Positions 21,122-29,938 of a stretch of 64,000 bases of DNA are shown piece by piece (position 1 is the stretch's first letter; every line of letters starts with the position of its first letter). The DNA is from Desulfosporosinus nitroreducens (GTDB lineage: Bacteria; Bacillota; Desulfitobacteriia; Desulfitobacteriales; Desulfitobacteriaceae). Under the pieces are notes generated by a model. The model did not search any database, was not told the origin of the DNA, and worked only from the letters and a program-made list of their open reading frames with translations. Location: NCBI RefSeq assembly GCF_023897015.1, contig NZ_JAMHFY010000006.1, positions 62,001 through 126,000 on the forward strand, in the 5' to 3' direction. Position numbers and translations under genes: made by a program.

Positions 21122-21150
21122 TTGACATATTCGGTCCTAGCGCTTATAAT
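21122..21150 (+). promoter_or_regulatory. promoter of tRNA-Gly
   Basis: TTGACA, 17-base spacer, perfect TATAAT, 69 bases upstream of tRNA-Gly. Confidence 0.85.
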
Positions 21151-21218
21151 TTTCTTTGTTGGGAAAAGGGCCTGATGGTCTAAAAGAGGCTCAAAGGATT
21201 AACCCTTTATAAAATTAA

Positions 21219-21293
21219 GCGGACGTGGCTCAGCGGTAGAGCATTGGCTTCCCAAGCCGAGGATCGCGAGTTCGAATCTCGTCGTCCGCTCCA
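21219..21293 (+). tRNA. tRNA-Gly(CCC), integration target
   Basis: Acceptor GCGGACG/CGTCCGC, anticodon loop TTCCCAA (CCC), T arm GCGAG/CTCGT, CCA encoded. Its 3' part from 21249 is duplicated at 33832-33878, marking it as the attachment site of a genomic island. Confidence 0.95.
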
Positions 21294-21295
21294 TA
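21249..21295 (+). repeat. attL: 47-bp direct repeat in tRNA-Gly
   Basis: The 47 bases from the anticodon loop to two bases past CCA are identical to 33832-33878. Similarity continues imperfectly for about 100 bases beyond, including a terminator hairpin and the motif TTGACTGCAA ... CTGCAAC. Confidence 0.92.
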
Positions 21296-21302
21296 AGAAA
21301 AC

Positions 21303-21336
21303 GTAGACATCGCAAGGGATTGCGGTGTTTTTATTA
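21303..21336 (+). terminator. terminator after tRNA-Gly
   Basis: Stem ACATCGCAA / TTGCGGTGT with a short GGGA loop and a TTTTTA tail. A diverged copy follows the attR repeat at 33888. Confidence 0.7.
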
Positions 21337-21505
21337 TTTACTGCAACAGTATATCAAAATCCTTTTGACTGCAATTTTACTGCAACGGGGAAAAATAGTA
21401 AGCGTCTAGTAAGATAGTGTATAGAAACAATCCTAAAACTGTGGGACAATCCTCTAAACTAAAGTTTTTCAAGTAACTTGAAAAACTTCAAAGGAGGTTT
21501 AGAGT

Positions 21506-21597
21506 TGAACGCAAGGGAAGTTACTAGTCAATATCGATTAAGCGAGTGGACTGAGATTGTCCGTCAATGCCGCAGTAGTGGCCCAAATTGTCCTTGA
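21506..21597 (+). pseudogene. IS66 TnpA remnant
   Basis: TTG start behind AAAGGAGG, then NAREVTSQYRLSEWTEIVRQ, the beginning of IS66 TnpA, for about 25 codons before the frame runs into unrelated residues and a stop at 21597. The rest of tnpA and all of tnpB are deleted. Confidence 0.78.
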
Positions 21598-22607
21598 CAT
21601 GGGGTACACATCAATGAAACCAGTAGAAAACGCTAAAGGAACTGGATTCATGAGCGCAGAAGAGCAGGTAATCGTACTCGAAAAACGCATAGATGAATTG
21701 GAGCTAGAAAACAAACGACTCCACGATAGTGTTGACTATTTGACGCGCAAGCTCTTCGGCAGAAGTACGAGAAGACATCGTCCCTTGCTTTGGGGCAGAT
21801 GTCTCTTTTTGATGAGGCTGAAACCCAAGCCGATCCACTGGCGCCAGAGCCTGACCTTAAGGAAGTACAGGGTTACCGGAAAAAGAAATTCAAAGGTCAG
21901 CGTAAGGAACTTTTGAAGGATATACCTCATGTTAAACGTCTTTGTACCCTTGATGAACGAGACCGCCTTTGTGAAACGTGCAACACCGCTCTTGTGTCGG
22001 TCGGTGAAGAATTCATCCGTAATGAGATCGAGTTCATTCCTGCCAAAGTTAGGGTGATCGATTACTACCGCGAAACCTTCGAGTGCCGAACCTGTCGTAA
22101 AAACGGGGAACCCTACATGGAGCCATCACCCATGCCTTACCCGGTCATCCAACATTCCATGGCTTCACCTTCCACCGTGGCATGGGTCATGCATCAGAAG
22201 TTCGTCAACGCCCTTCCCCTTTACCGTCAGGAAAAGGAGTGGAAGACACTGGGGGTGAACCTAAGTCGTGCTACCATGGCCAATTGGATTCTAGCCGCAT
22301 CCCGCGACTGGTTGGTGCCCCTGGTAGAGCTCATGCATCAGAAGCTCTTGCAAGAAAATTATCTACATGCGGATGAAACAACCGTTCAAGTTATGAATGA
22401 AGAGGGACGGAAGAATACCACCGATTCCTACATGTGGGTATACAGCACAGGCCAGTATTGCAAACACCCCATCAGAATCTTCGAGTACCAGCCAGGCAGG
22501 AGCGGCAAATACCCTCAGAAGTTCCTAAAAGGGTTCAAAGGATACCTTCACTCGGATGCATACTCTGTGTACAAGAAGATTCCAGACATCACAAGGTGCC
22601 TCTGTTG

Positions 22608-22614
22608 GACACAT
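22608..22614 (+). repeat. GACACAT left flank of the RIT element
   Basis: GACACAT recurs at 26097-26103 where the IS66 reading resumes, consistent with a target-site repeat. On the right it lies 24 bases beyond the inverted repeat, so the duplication reading is tentative. Confidence 0.45.
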
Positions 22615-22663
22615 TATCCAAGAGAAATGATTATCCGAGAAGAATCTCTGCATGTAGCATAAA
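22612..22663 (+). repeat. left 52-bp terminal inverted repeat of the RIT element
   Basis: Begins CATTATCCAAGAG and ends GTAGCATAAA; reverse complement of 26021-26072 with a single C/T difference. Contains GATTATCC twice-over structure and leads into a palindromic region. Confidence 0.93.
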
Positions 22664-22759
22664 TGCAGGATTTTTTCTTGCTTTTCTCAAATAAATATAT
22701 TTCCCTGTACAATGAATTAGAAACCATATAATACCATTTCGTTGTACAGGAGGTACCCC

Positions 22760-23984
22760 ATGAAAAAAGAAGAACTAAGAACCCCGTCGATTGTTGATTT
22801 GAAACAGGGATTGTTGGCGATACTCCAGGCCAAATCCTACACAGAAAGAACTTTAAATAATTACAGGCGTACGCTGACAATACTCGAATCATATATGTAT
22901 GATAATGGAATTGCTACATACACACCGGTGGTCGGAACTGCATTCATCACGGATTATCTTTCAAAACATAATCTTGGCATTTCGCGGCAAAAAGCCATTG
23001 CTACTATGGTAAATCGGTTAAACGATTATTACAATGGCACTGATTATGCCATACAAAGGAAACAGGAAATAGTACTCCTTCCGGGAAGCTATGAAGGTTT
23101 GTTGAAGTCTTACCTGTCGTACTGCAGGAAAAATGGGAATAAGGAAGGAACCATTGTAGCGAAAAGATCATTCTGTAGCCGATTTCTTATGTATTTGTCC
23201 GATTTAGGATGCCAAGAACTCAGTGAATGGACTTCTTCATACATATGCAAAGCTTGAGAACAAGGACGAATGGGCTGTCATCCGTATGTTCCTTAAATTT
23301 TTGAATCTGAGTGATCTGGTTGATGCAGACTATTCCACACTGGTTCCTCATTATAAGAAAGCAACAATTATACCCGTTACATATTCCGAAAATGAAGTTC
23401 ATAGGTTTGAATCAGCGATTGACAAAACCATTGCCACCGGCAAAAGAGACTATGCAATGCTACTCCTTGCCACCAGACTAGGGATGCGTTCCGGCGACAT
23501 TGCAAAACTATCGCTGGATAAGTTGGACTTTGAGCAGGATACAATTCATCTGATACAAGAAAAGACCAGCCAGCCTCTGGATCTGCCTATGTTGCCGGAA
23601 ATAAAAGAGGCTCTCGATGATTACATTGAAAACGGCCGCCCCAAAGTTGATGAGAATTATGTTTTCTTACGGATGAATGCGCCTTACCAGCGGATTACCA
23701 CGTCTGCCTTAAGGTTTGCTACAACGAGATATTTCAAGGAAGCAGGAATTGATATATCCGGTAAAAAGCATGGCCCCCATACTTTCCGTTCATCATTGGC
23801 CAGCTCTATGGTCAATGATGACATTCCGTATGATGTTGTCCGTAGTATTCTCGGACATACAGATCCGGATGCAGTCAAACACTATGCAAAACTGGATATA
23901 GAAAGGCTGCGAGAATGTGCCATAGAAGTGCCAGAGCCATCCGGCATCTTCAAGGAATTCCTTGATGGAGGGATACAATCATGA
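22760..23984 (+). pseudogene. ritA: RIT tyrosine recombinase A, apparent frameshift
   Basis: ATG behind CAGGAGG. The N-terminal SAM-like DNA-binding half reads to about 23257 (ends SYICKA then stop). The catalytic half continues in another frame from about 23223-23256 with LENKDEWAVIRMFLKFL onward and holds the tyrosine-recombinase residues: Arg in LGMRSGDIAKL, HxxR in HTFRSSLAS, and GH...Y in LGHTDPDAVKHYAKL. One extra base (or two missing) near 23250 explains the break. Together about 407 residues. Could be real decay, sequence error or recoding. The last codons overlap ritB. Confidence 0.8.
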
Positions 23985-24964
23985 TTCGGTTTGAAAGTAT
24001 CCTTAAAAATGAACTGTCGGAATTCCTGTCAATCAGGGAAGTATCCTTAAGTAAAAACGCCTTTGACCATGACTGCCATTACCTAAAAAAATTTGACGAT
24101 TATCTTGTACGTTGCGGATGCTACATTAAAGAACTTACAGAAGATACGATCATGGGATGGGTGAGTTCCCTGACTGGAAAAAGCAGTTCCATTGCAAATG
24201 AAGTGATTGTTATCAGGATTTTTCTCAGTCGTCTCAACAGCATTGGAATGCAGGCGTACATTCCACCGGTTCCTAAAGTTGCTGATGACTATGTTCCATA
24301 TATTTTTTCAGATATAGAGTTGGATAGGATTTTTATACTTGTAGACAACATTACAATGACGAAAAGTCAACCGAATCCCTATATCCAGCTTGAATATCCT
24401 ATGGTTCTCAGACTCATGTATGGCTGTGGACTCCGCATAGGAGAAACACTTGCGTTAAGAATGAAGGACGTTGATCTTGATAACGGGGTGCTCACACTGA
24501 GACATACCAAAGGAGACAAACAACGCCTTGTGCCGATGCATATATCCCTGGTTTTAATTCTGCGAAGCTATTGCATGGCAATGGGATTGATAGGAAAAAC
24601 AGATTCATTCTTGTTCCCGAGTACCTCTTCGGACACTCCTATGTCAACAAAAACTGCGCTCCATAGGTTTGAGAACATCTTAAAGCTGTCCGATATCTCA
24701 TTACCTGGGAGAAGAAAACATCAAAGAGGTCCATGCCTACATTGCTTGCGCCACGTTTTTGCTTTCAAATCGTTTGCAAAGGCAGAGAAGGATGGCCGTG
24801 GGATAAACGATTCGGTTCCTTACCTGTCCATTTATCTTGGACATGACAGTTTGAAGGAAACAGAAAAATATCTTAAATTCAGTAGCGAACTGTATCCTGA
24901 AGCAATGGAATTGTTTGAAGATTACACTGCACAGATTTTTCAGGAGGTTGACTATGAAGAATAA
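23981..24964 (+). CDS. ritB: RIT tyrosine recombinase B
   Basis: A 327-residue tyrosine recombinase. Catalytic residues are intact: Arg in YGCGLRIGETLAL, HxxR in CLHCLRHVFAFKSF, and the GH...Y region LGHDSLKETEKYLKF. A CxxC-like LHC precedes the second Arg. The ATG overlaps the ritA stop (ATGA) and its end overlaps ritC, so the three are translationally coupled. The name follows the order used for RIT elements. Confidence 0.88.
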   Translation: MIRFESILKNELSEFLSIREVSLSKNAFDHDCHYLKKFDDYLVRCGCYIKELTEDTIMGWVSSLTGKSSSIANEVIVIRIFLSRLNSIGMQAYIPPVPKVADDYVPYIFSDIELDRIFILVDNITMTKSQPNPYIQLEYPMVLRLMYGCGLRIGETLALRMKDVDLDNGVLTLRHTKGDKQRLVPMHISLVLILRSYCMAMGLIGKTDSFLFPSTSSDTPMSTKTALHRFENILKLSDISLPGRRKHQRGPCLHCLRHVFAFKSFAKAEKDGRGINDSVPYLSIYLGHDSLKETEKYLKFSSELYPEAMELFEDYTAQIFQEVDYEE

Positions 24965-25979
24965 TTCCTCTGGATTTCTGGAACTCCTTAATGCTTATAT
25001 CTCCAGTTATCTTCCACGTGCTGTCGGAGCAAGCGCTAACACTGTGAAATCCTATAAATATGCCTTTCGTCTGCTGATTGAATTTATGTACCAACAGAAG
25101 GAAATCCAGGCTGATAAGATCGCTTTCGAAAATCTTGATTATGAGACGTTAATGGAGTTTTTTACGTGGATCGAAGAAGAACGTGGCTGTAGCGTATCTA
25201 CAAAGAACCAGAGGCTGTCAGCGTTGGCATCTTTCTCTGAATACGCCCAGAACCGTGACTTTGCGGCAGCATCGGTTTTCAGGAACAGTATCAATAAGAT
25301 TCCTATGAAAAAAGCATCAAAAAAGAAAAGGGCTGTTTTTTCAATGCAAGAGGTCACAATACTACTAAAGTTACCAGATAGCTCTAAAGAAACATGTCTC
25401 AGAGACAAAGTCCTTCTCAGCCTGATGTATGCAAGCGGAGCCAGGGCTCAGGAAATCTGCGATCTTACAGTAGGAAACATACAGTTCCATCCGAAGAGGG
25501 CCTCACTAAATATAAAGGGCAAAGGCGGAAAGACCAGGAGGATTGGTATTCCCAATGCATGTGCAGTCATGCTAAAACGTTATATGGCCCATAGAAATCT
25601 CAACGACAAACCTGAAAGACATGTTTTTTCCAGTCAGACACATGAGCAGATGACGGTCTCCTGTATCGAAGAGATATTTAAGAAATATGTAAGCATTGCC
25701 AAAAAGGGAAATCCATCGTTGTTTCAAGAAGACAGTTATCCACCCCACTCTATGAGACATTCAACGGCAAGCCACATGTTGGAAGCTGGAGTTCCTTTGG
25801 TTGTTATTAAAAATTTCTTAGGACATGCCTCCCTCCAATCAACTCAGATTTATGCGGAGATTTCTCAAAATACCGTAGACAAACATTTAAAAGAGTGGAA
25901 TGAAAAATGGTTTCCTCGTAACATGACGAACGAAGAAGAACATACCAAAAAGGATAATATACCTGATTTTTTAAAATGA
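24954..25979 (+). CDS. ritC: RIT tyrosine recombinase C
   Basis: A 341-residue tyrosine recombinase, XerC/D-like. N-terminal SAM-like domain (VKSYKYAFRLLIEFM) and catalytic domain with Arg in YASGARAQEICDL, Lys in KGKGGKTRRIGI, HxxR in HSMRHSTASHML and LGHASLQSTQIYAEI with the nucleophile Tyr. Start ATG 24954 has CAGGAGG; it overlaps ritB by 11 bases. Ends 42 bases before the right inverted repeat. Confidence 0.9.
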   Translation: MKNNSSGFLELLNAYISSYLPRAVGASANTVKSYKYAFRLLIEFMYQQKEIQADKIAFENLDYETLMEFFTWIEEERGCSVSTKNQRLSALASFSEYAQNRDFAAASVFRNSINKIPMKKASKKKRAVFSMQEVTILLKLPDSSKETCLRDKVLLSLMYASGARAQEICDLTVGNIQFHPKRASLNIKGKGGKTRRIGIPNACAVMLKRYMAHRNLNDKPERHVFSSQTHEQMTVSCIEEIFKKYVSIAKKGNPSLFQEDSYPPHSMRHSTASHMLEAGVPLVVIKNFLGHASLQSTQIYAEISQNTVDKHLKEWNEKWFPRNMTNEEEHTKKDNIPDFLK

Positions 25980-26020
25980 CCGTGTATGATTATCCAAGAA
26001 AAAGAGAAGAATCTCTGGCA

Positions 26021-26072
26021 TTTATGCTACATGCAGGGATTCTTCTCGGATAATCATTTCTCTTGGATAATG
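26021..26072 (+). repeat. right 52-bp terminal inverted repeat of the RIT element
   Basis: Reverse complement of 22612-22663. Just inside it, 25988-26020 carries a second, partial copy (ATTATCCAAGAAAAAG..., AGAAGAATCTCTG) that can pair with the repeat to form a large hairpin. Confidence 0.93.
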
Positions 26073-26804
26073 GCTCTTATTCGAGAACTGGAATAAGACA
26101 CATCTTCGAAGGAACTTCGTCGATGCCCTTCCGAAAGATATCCATAACCCGGAAGCCACCCTTCCAAGCCAAGGCATTGCATTCTGCAACAAACTCTTCG
26201 AGATTGAAAAGACTCTCGAGAGTCTTTCGACCGAACAACGCAAATCGGAGCGTCTGAAACAGGAAAAACCCGTTTTAGAGGCTTTTTGGGCGTGGATTGA
26301 TTCGACTAGAGGTGAGGTGCTGCCAAAATCCAAACTGAGTGAGGCTTTGGCTTATGCTCTTAACCATAAGGAAGAGTTTATGAATTATCTTAAGGATGGC
26401 AATTGCTCCATTTCTAACAACCTTGCGGAAAACAGTATCCGGCCTTTTACCATCGGACGGAAAAACTGGTTATTCAGCGGAAGTCCAAAAGGAGCTTCAG
26501 CAAGTGCCGCCGTATACAGCATCATCGAAAGTGCTAAGGCAAATAGTCTCAATCCGTATAAATTCTTCAGTTTATCTTTAGTGAATTGCCGGGGGTGCAG
26601 TTTGGTCCACATCCGGAATTCCTTGAAGATTACCTTCCGTGGAGTCCAGAAGTTCAAGAAGCGTGCCAATAGAGCAAAAACTCAGTTTACACGAGTTTTT
26701 GCTTTTTTTATATCCACCGAGTTATTTGACGCTTACGATCATCCTGAGTCAACACTCCATAATTATGACCATCCGTTCAGCACGTGGTTTTCGTTTAGAC
26801 AACA

Positions 26805-26836
26805 AAATTCCCCGGTTCTTCGAACCGGGGGAATTT
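26805..26836 (-). terminator. terminator of the bacteriocin-like operon
   Basis: Perfect 14-bp stem AAATTCCCCGGTTC / AACCGGGGGAATTT (one G-T type offset) with TTCG loop. On the minus strand it is followed by TTTTG, 70 bases after the VKOR-like gene. Confidence 0.72.
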
Positions 26837-26908
26837 CAATGAACTTTTCATTTTAAGTCTTTTTATTTTCGCCCTAATTCTCATCACTCGGTTCAGAAAA
26901 TAACCTTA

Positions 26909-27328
26909 CTAAGGATTCATTTTCCATATCGGTTTTAGAATAATATCGTAAAGCATTATCACTAGAATAAAGCAATAAAGAATAGAAGAAATCACACAAT
27001 TTGTACAGATAGCTTGATAAAGTTCGTAACGACTGATTTGAAGAAAACTACTAAATCCGACGAAGAAGATACTGAAAAATAGGGATATATAAGCAATAAT
27101 TTTAAATTTATCTGAGAAATAGTATAAAATTAAAAATAATAAAATAGAAGCGATTGCCAGAATAGCTAATGTCTTTTCATTTATAGGTAGGTAAGGAACA
27201 TTATGGCATATAGCACAGCTGCTTGTTCTATATTTATCCCAAGTAGTATAAGCTATAAGAATAATATTGATTAAACAAATAAAAGGAATAAGTAGACTGC
27301 GGAATTTAATTATGCTTTTCATATTCAT
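26909..27328 (-). CDS. VKOR/DsbB-like membrane thiol oxidase (putative)
   Basis: About 139 residues with four or five hydrophobic helices and two cysteine pairs: SSCAICHNVPYLPIN after the first helix and AICTNCVISSILYC in a later helix. A loop cysteine pair plus a membrane CxxC is the layout of VKOR-type enzymes that pass electrons from thiol oxidation to quinone. The frame extends to 27439, but ATG 27328 (or 27322) with TAAGG just upstream fits better. Downstream of a cysteine-rich secreted precursor, it probably helps form its disulfides. Family assignment is by topology and motifs only. Confidence 0.58.
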   Translation of the reverse strand: MNMKSIIKFRSLLIPFICLINIILIAYTTWDKYRTSSCAICHNVPYLPINEKTLAILAIASILLFLILYYFSDKFKIIAYISLFFSIFFVGFSSFLQISRYELYQAICTNCVISSILYCFILVIMLYDIILKPIWKMNP

Positions 27329-27512
27329 AACCTTATATATTACTCCTTTCTTTTGAACCAATAGATGATGAATCCCTTTAGCGAATGGTTGAGCAGTTTT
27401 TTGTATAATCCATTTATAGGAACAAAATTTAACTTGCATTTGGTCTAATCCTTAGTAAAAATAGCCAAGTTCGAAAAGTATATTAAAACAATTAGCTTTT
27501 TCTTGAATATTC

Positions 27513-27707
27513 CTAAAGCAATAATTTTATTACATTTAATAGACCAATTGTTATTAAAATTATTGCTTGCACTTTCCCGGATTTAATAATTACTGAATCC
27601 ATATCGTTAGATAATTTCTTTATAAAGTCAATATAGATCTGTGTATTTGAGAATAAATACAGAAAAATACCGACAACTAGCACTCCGAGCCAAATAAATA
27701 AAGTCAT
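27513..27707 (-). CDS. small two-helix membrane protein (possible immunity protein)
   Basis: A 64-residue protein with an N-terminal hydrophobic helix (LFIWLGVLVVGIFLYLF), a polar middle containing several Lys and Asp, and a C-terminal helix (AIILITIGLLNVIKLLL). ATG 27707 has GGGAG seven bases upstream. I do not recognise a family. Its place between the precursor and the thiol-oxidase gene suggests immunity or export help; that is inference. Confidence 0.6.
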   Translation of the reverse strand: MTLFIWLGVLVVGIFLYLFSNTQIYIDFIKKLSNDMDSVIIKSGKVQAIILITIGLLNVIKLLL

Positions 27708-27731
27708 ATTATTAACTCCCATAATTTTAGA

Positions 27732-28430
27732 TTATAGATTATCACAATACCAAGGGCATCCATAAGTGCACGCTCCCCAAGTGAATCCAGCACACAAAAA
27801 TGCACATGTGAATACTCCTGCACCAAGAGATGCTGAAGTGCAGAAAACATAACATCCTCCCATTGATATTCCCATAGTACACATACCATTACAGAATTCT
27901 TCACAAAAAGAATCTGCATATGCAGGTTTAATGAAATAGCTCAAAATTTTATTTTCTTTTTTCGGAATTCTATTAGTTTCAGTAATAATTTTTTTATTAG
28001 CATCAACATTTATTACAGAAACATTAATCCCTTCTGAATCGCTAGATTCTCCAATGATTGCACCAGCAAAAGATTCCCCATTTTTTGTGGCAATACCCAT
28101 TATTCCAGGTTTGCCGTCTTTAACAAAAATTGTAGACAATACCTGGACAGGTGTATTATCCGAAGTATCAATTATTTCGATCAAACTTGTTTTACCAACT
28201 TTATAATCTCCGACCAGTATGGATTTTTGCAATTCTTTATATTGATCTTTCTCTGATACAGCTTTAAACTTTTGAACATTTTCAGAGATTGAAAGCTCTT
28301 TAATATTTGTATAAGGTGATTTAGAACTCATTTCTTTAGCGCTTAAACTCCCACCAAAAACAGGCGCAACAAATAATACTGTACAAATTAAAACGGCTAT
28401 TACCTTTTTGAATTTTCTTAGATAGTACAT
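27732..28430 (-). CDS. secreted cysteine-rich bacteriocin-like precursor (halocin C8-like layout)
   Basis: A 232-residue protein: signal peptide (about residues 1-31, VIAVLICTVLFVAPVFGGSLSA), a Cys-free middle of ~140 residues, then a 60-residue C-terminal domain with ten cysteines starting SFCEEFCNGMCTMG and rich in Gly, Ala and aromatic residues. An AxA-type site (PAYA before DSFC) would release the tail. Ten Cys in a glycine-rich C-terminal domain after a long propeptide is the organisation of halocin C8-type bacteriocins, in which the N-terminal part acts as immunity protein. No activity is shown here. AAAGGGG precedes the ATG. Confidence 0.62.
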   Translation of the reverse strand: MYYLRKFKKVIAVLICTVLFVAPVFGGSLSAKEMSSKSPYTNIKELSISENVQKFKAVSEKDQYKELQKSILVGDYKVGKTSLIEIIDTSDNTPVQVLSTIFVKDGKPGIMGIATKNGESFAGAIIGESSDSEGINVSVINVDANKKIITETNRIPKKENKILSYFIKPAYADSFCEEFCNGMCTMGISMGGCYVFCTSASLGAGVFTCAFLCAGFTWGACTYGCPWYCDNL

Positions 28431-29286
28431 AGTTAATCCCCTTTCATTTTTAGAAAAAGCTAATTGTTTGAAATAATCATAACATAGAACTTAGTGAATT
28501 ATTTGTAAAATATTCTCTATATATGAAAAATAATCCGGTAAATTCTATGTATCAATGTAATTTGAGTAAAAATATGAATTTTACTTTAGGGTTCATCGAC
28601 TATTTAGGAGTCTAGAACAGGGGCATCTTACATTGGCTGGTCGATTATTGATCTTAATAGTTAATTCTTAATATAGTTTAAAATAATGTTAAAAATGTAG
28701 GATGGAAACTGTTCATAAAGATGCATTCGCTTGACGACAATTTTGACGACAACTACCCCCAAAAAAGCTTCAAAAAGGCATAACATCAATCTTGCCCAAA
28801 GCCTTAAAACGTTTACATAGGGATTTTAGAGGTTAGCCAGTATCAAGATAAATCACAGGAATTGAATTCCCAAGTCGAGGGTGCAAGTTTGATCTTGCTT
28901 TGAGAAGTTGCTGGTATAGGTCACAATGCTTCCGTGCAAATTCACCTTGAAGGTTTTAAGTGGCTCGTAAGCGGTAAAGGCTACAGACGCTCTGGTATGG
29001 ACAAAGTCAATATTAAATATGATGGCGATCCCGGTGCCTTAAGATAATGCCGAGGTTAGAAGGTGGTCTCTCAAAAATTATTTGGTATCAACTGAAGTAG
29101 AAGGAACTGCCTTGTCGTGATGATCATAGACATCATTTTGAGGCAACCCCTTTTTAGCACCAATTGCATTATGTACACTAAACGGGTCTTTAGCGTAGGT
29201 CAGTTGCTAAACAATTCTTAAACGTCGTTATGACAATAGCTCGATAAAATACAATTTAGTATAAAGGGATATCATTTGATAAACTT
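28431..29286. other. intergenic island segment with gene debris
   Basis: No intact gene. Contents: a motif at about 28733-28757 (TTGACGACAA ... GACGACAAC) resembling the motif beside the att repeats; an att-like site at 28857-28898; a short protein-like frame ending at 29046 (HLEGFKWLVSGKGYRRSGMD) that I cannot assign; and AT-rich sequence. Confidence 0.6.
28857..28898 (+). repeat. degenerate internal att-like site
   Basis: Starts AGGAATTGAATTCCCAAG and continues like a decayed copy of the attR region at 33822-33864. It shares the bases upstream of the tRNA-derived part with attR, not with attL. Confidence 0.6.
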
Positions 29287-29532
29287 AACATGGTAATGGT
29301 CACTCATCAAGACCATGTTGGAAGCCTCTCATGCATTCTAAGAGAGTTGCCTAATAGTGTCAAAGTACTTGCCCATAAAGAAGAAAAGCATATCCAGGGT
29401 GAGAAACTCAAAGCCTTTTATGAAAATAGTGAACCCAATGTAAATAAAGCAATTTCCGATGGTGAAGAATTGCCATTTTGCGGAGGAATCACTGTCATAT
29501 ACACTCCAGATCACACGCTAGGTCATATTTGA
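29287..29532 (+). pseudogene. metallo-beta-lactamase-fold hydrolase fragment
   Basis: About 80 codons matching the middle of an MBL-fold protein (VTHQDHVGSLSCIL, ELPFCGGITVIYTPDHTLGHI). The active-site HxHxDH is reduced to THQDHVGS, two residues short, and both the N-terminus and everything after GH(I) are missing. Confidence 0.7.
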
Positions 29533-29840
29533 ACTGGCAAACGGTTAACACATAGTGAAAAATAGTTAATATTTTTGAGTTATTATATAAAATTATTCTA
29601 TTGCTTAGATTCTTACCTTGCATTAGAGTCTTTGACTCAAGTTCATTTCCTCATATTCGCTCAAATTAAGGCTTGAGCGTCCAATTACTGTTTTTGCTTA
29701 CTACTTCTAGGGCTGATTCAAAGCCCTTTTCGAGGGGCTTCCAGATCAGAGAGCGACAATTTGAAAAAAAGGGGGGTATACCTTCTAAATACACGTCGCT
29801 TTTTCGTATTTACACAAATAATATCATTCATTCTGTAGAA

Positions 29841-29914
29841 ATTTTGCAAAATAGAATACAACCATTGACTGTGGGGCAGGATAAGTCATATAATAAAATA
29901 TAATTTTGCAAAAT
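29841..29914 (+). promoter_or_regulatory. promoter flanked by two identical palindromes (putative operators)
   Basis: TTGACT (29865-29870), 18-base spacer, TATAAT (29889-29894). The 12-bp perfect palindrome ATTTTGCAAAAT occurs at 29841-29852 and again at 29903-29914, 62 bases apart, bracketing the promoter upstream of the ATPase gene. The rest of 29533-29840 shows no gene. Confidence 0.65.
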
Positions 29915-29938
29915 TATTGCAGAATGGAGGAAAAAAAT

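Larger units (their letters stand above)
22612..26072 (+). mobile_element. RIT element (recombinases in trio)
   Basis: Three overlapping tyrosine recombinase genes in one orientation, enclosed by 52-bp inverted repeats (22612-22663 and 26021-26072) that differ at one position. This is the architecture of RIT elements. It sits inside IS66 tnpC, which gives a clear outside boundary on both sides. Confidence 0.9.
21614..26672 (+). pseudogene. IS66 transposase TnpC, frameshifted and interrupted
   Basis: Three pieces of one transposase. The N-terminal part (LEKRIDELELENKRLHDSVDYL) reads from 21614; a 1-base loss near 21770 shifts it to the frame that gives the zinc-finger region (CETCNTAL, CRTCRKNG) and the first catalytic segment (HADETTVQV) up to CLCWTH at 22614. 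After the RIT insertion it resumes at about 26096 (LRRNFVDALPKDIHNPEATLP), passes the final catalytic part (NNLAENSIRPFTIGRKNWLF), and a further shift near 26562 is needed to reach the normal C-terminus (SPEVQEACQ, stop 26672). Confidence 0.88.
21398..26736 (+). mobile_element. degenerate IS66-family element split by a RIT element
   Basis: Ends GTAAGCGTC (21398) and GACGCTTAC (up to 26736) form the expected IS66 terminal inverted repeat. Inside are a fused remnant of tnpA, no tnpB, and tnpC interrupted by the RIT element at 22612-26072. The 8-bp flanks (GAAAAATA and GATCATCC) do not match, so no target duplication is seen. It cannot transpose on its own. Confidence 0.82.

Noticed and set aside
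26022-26333. Minus-strand frame at the right RIT end
   Set aside because: Its last residues repeat those of the left-end frame only because both read the inverted repeat; not a gene.
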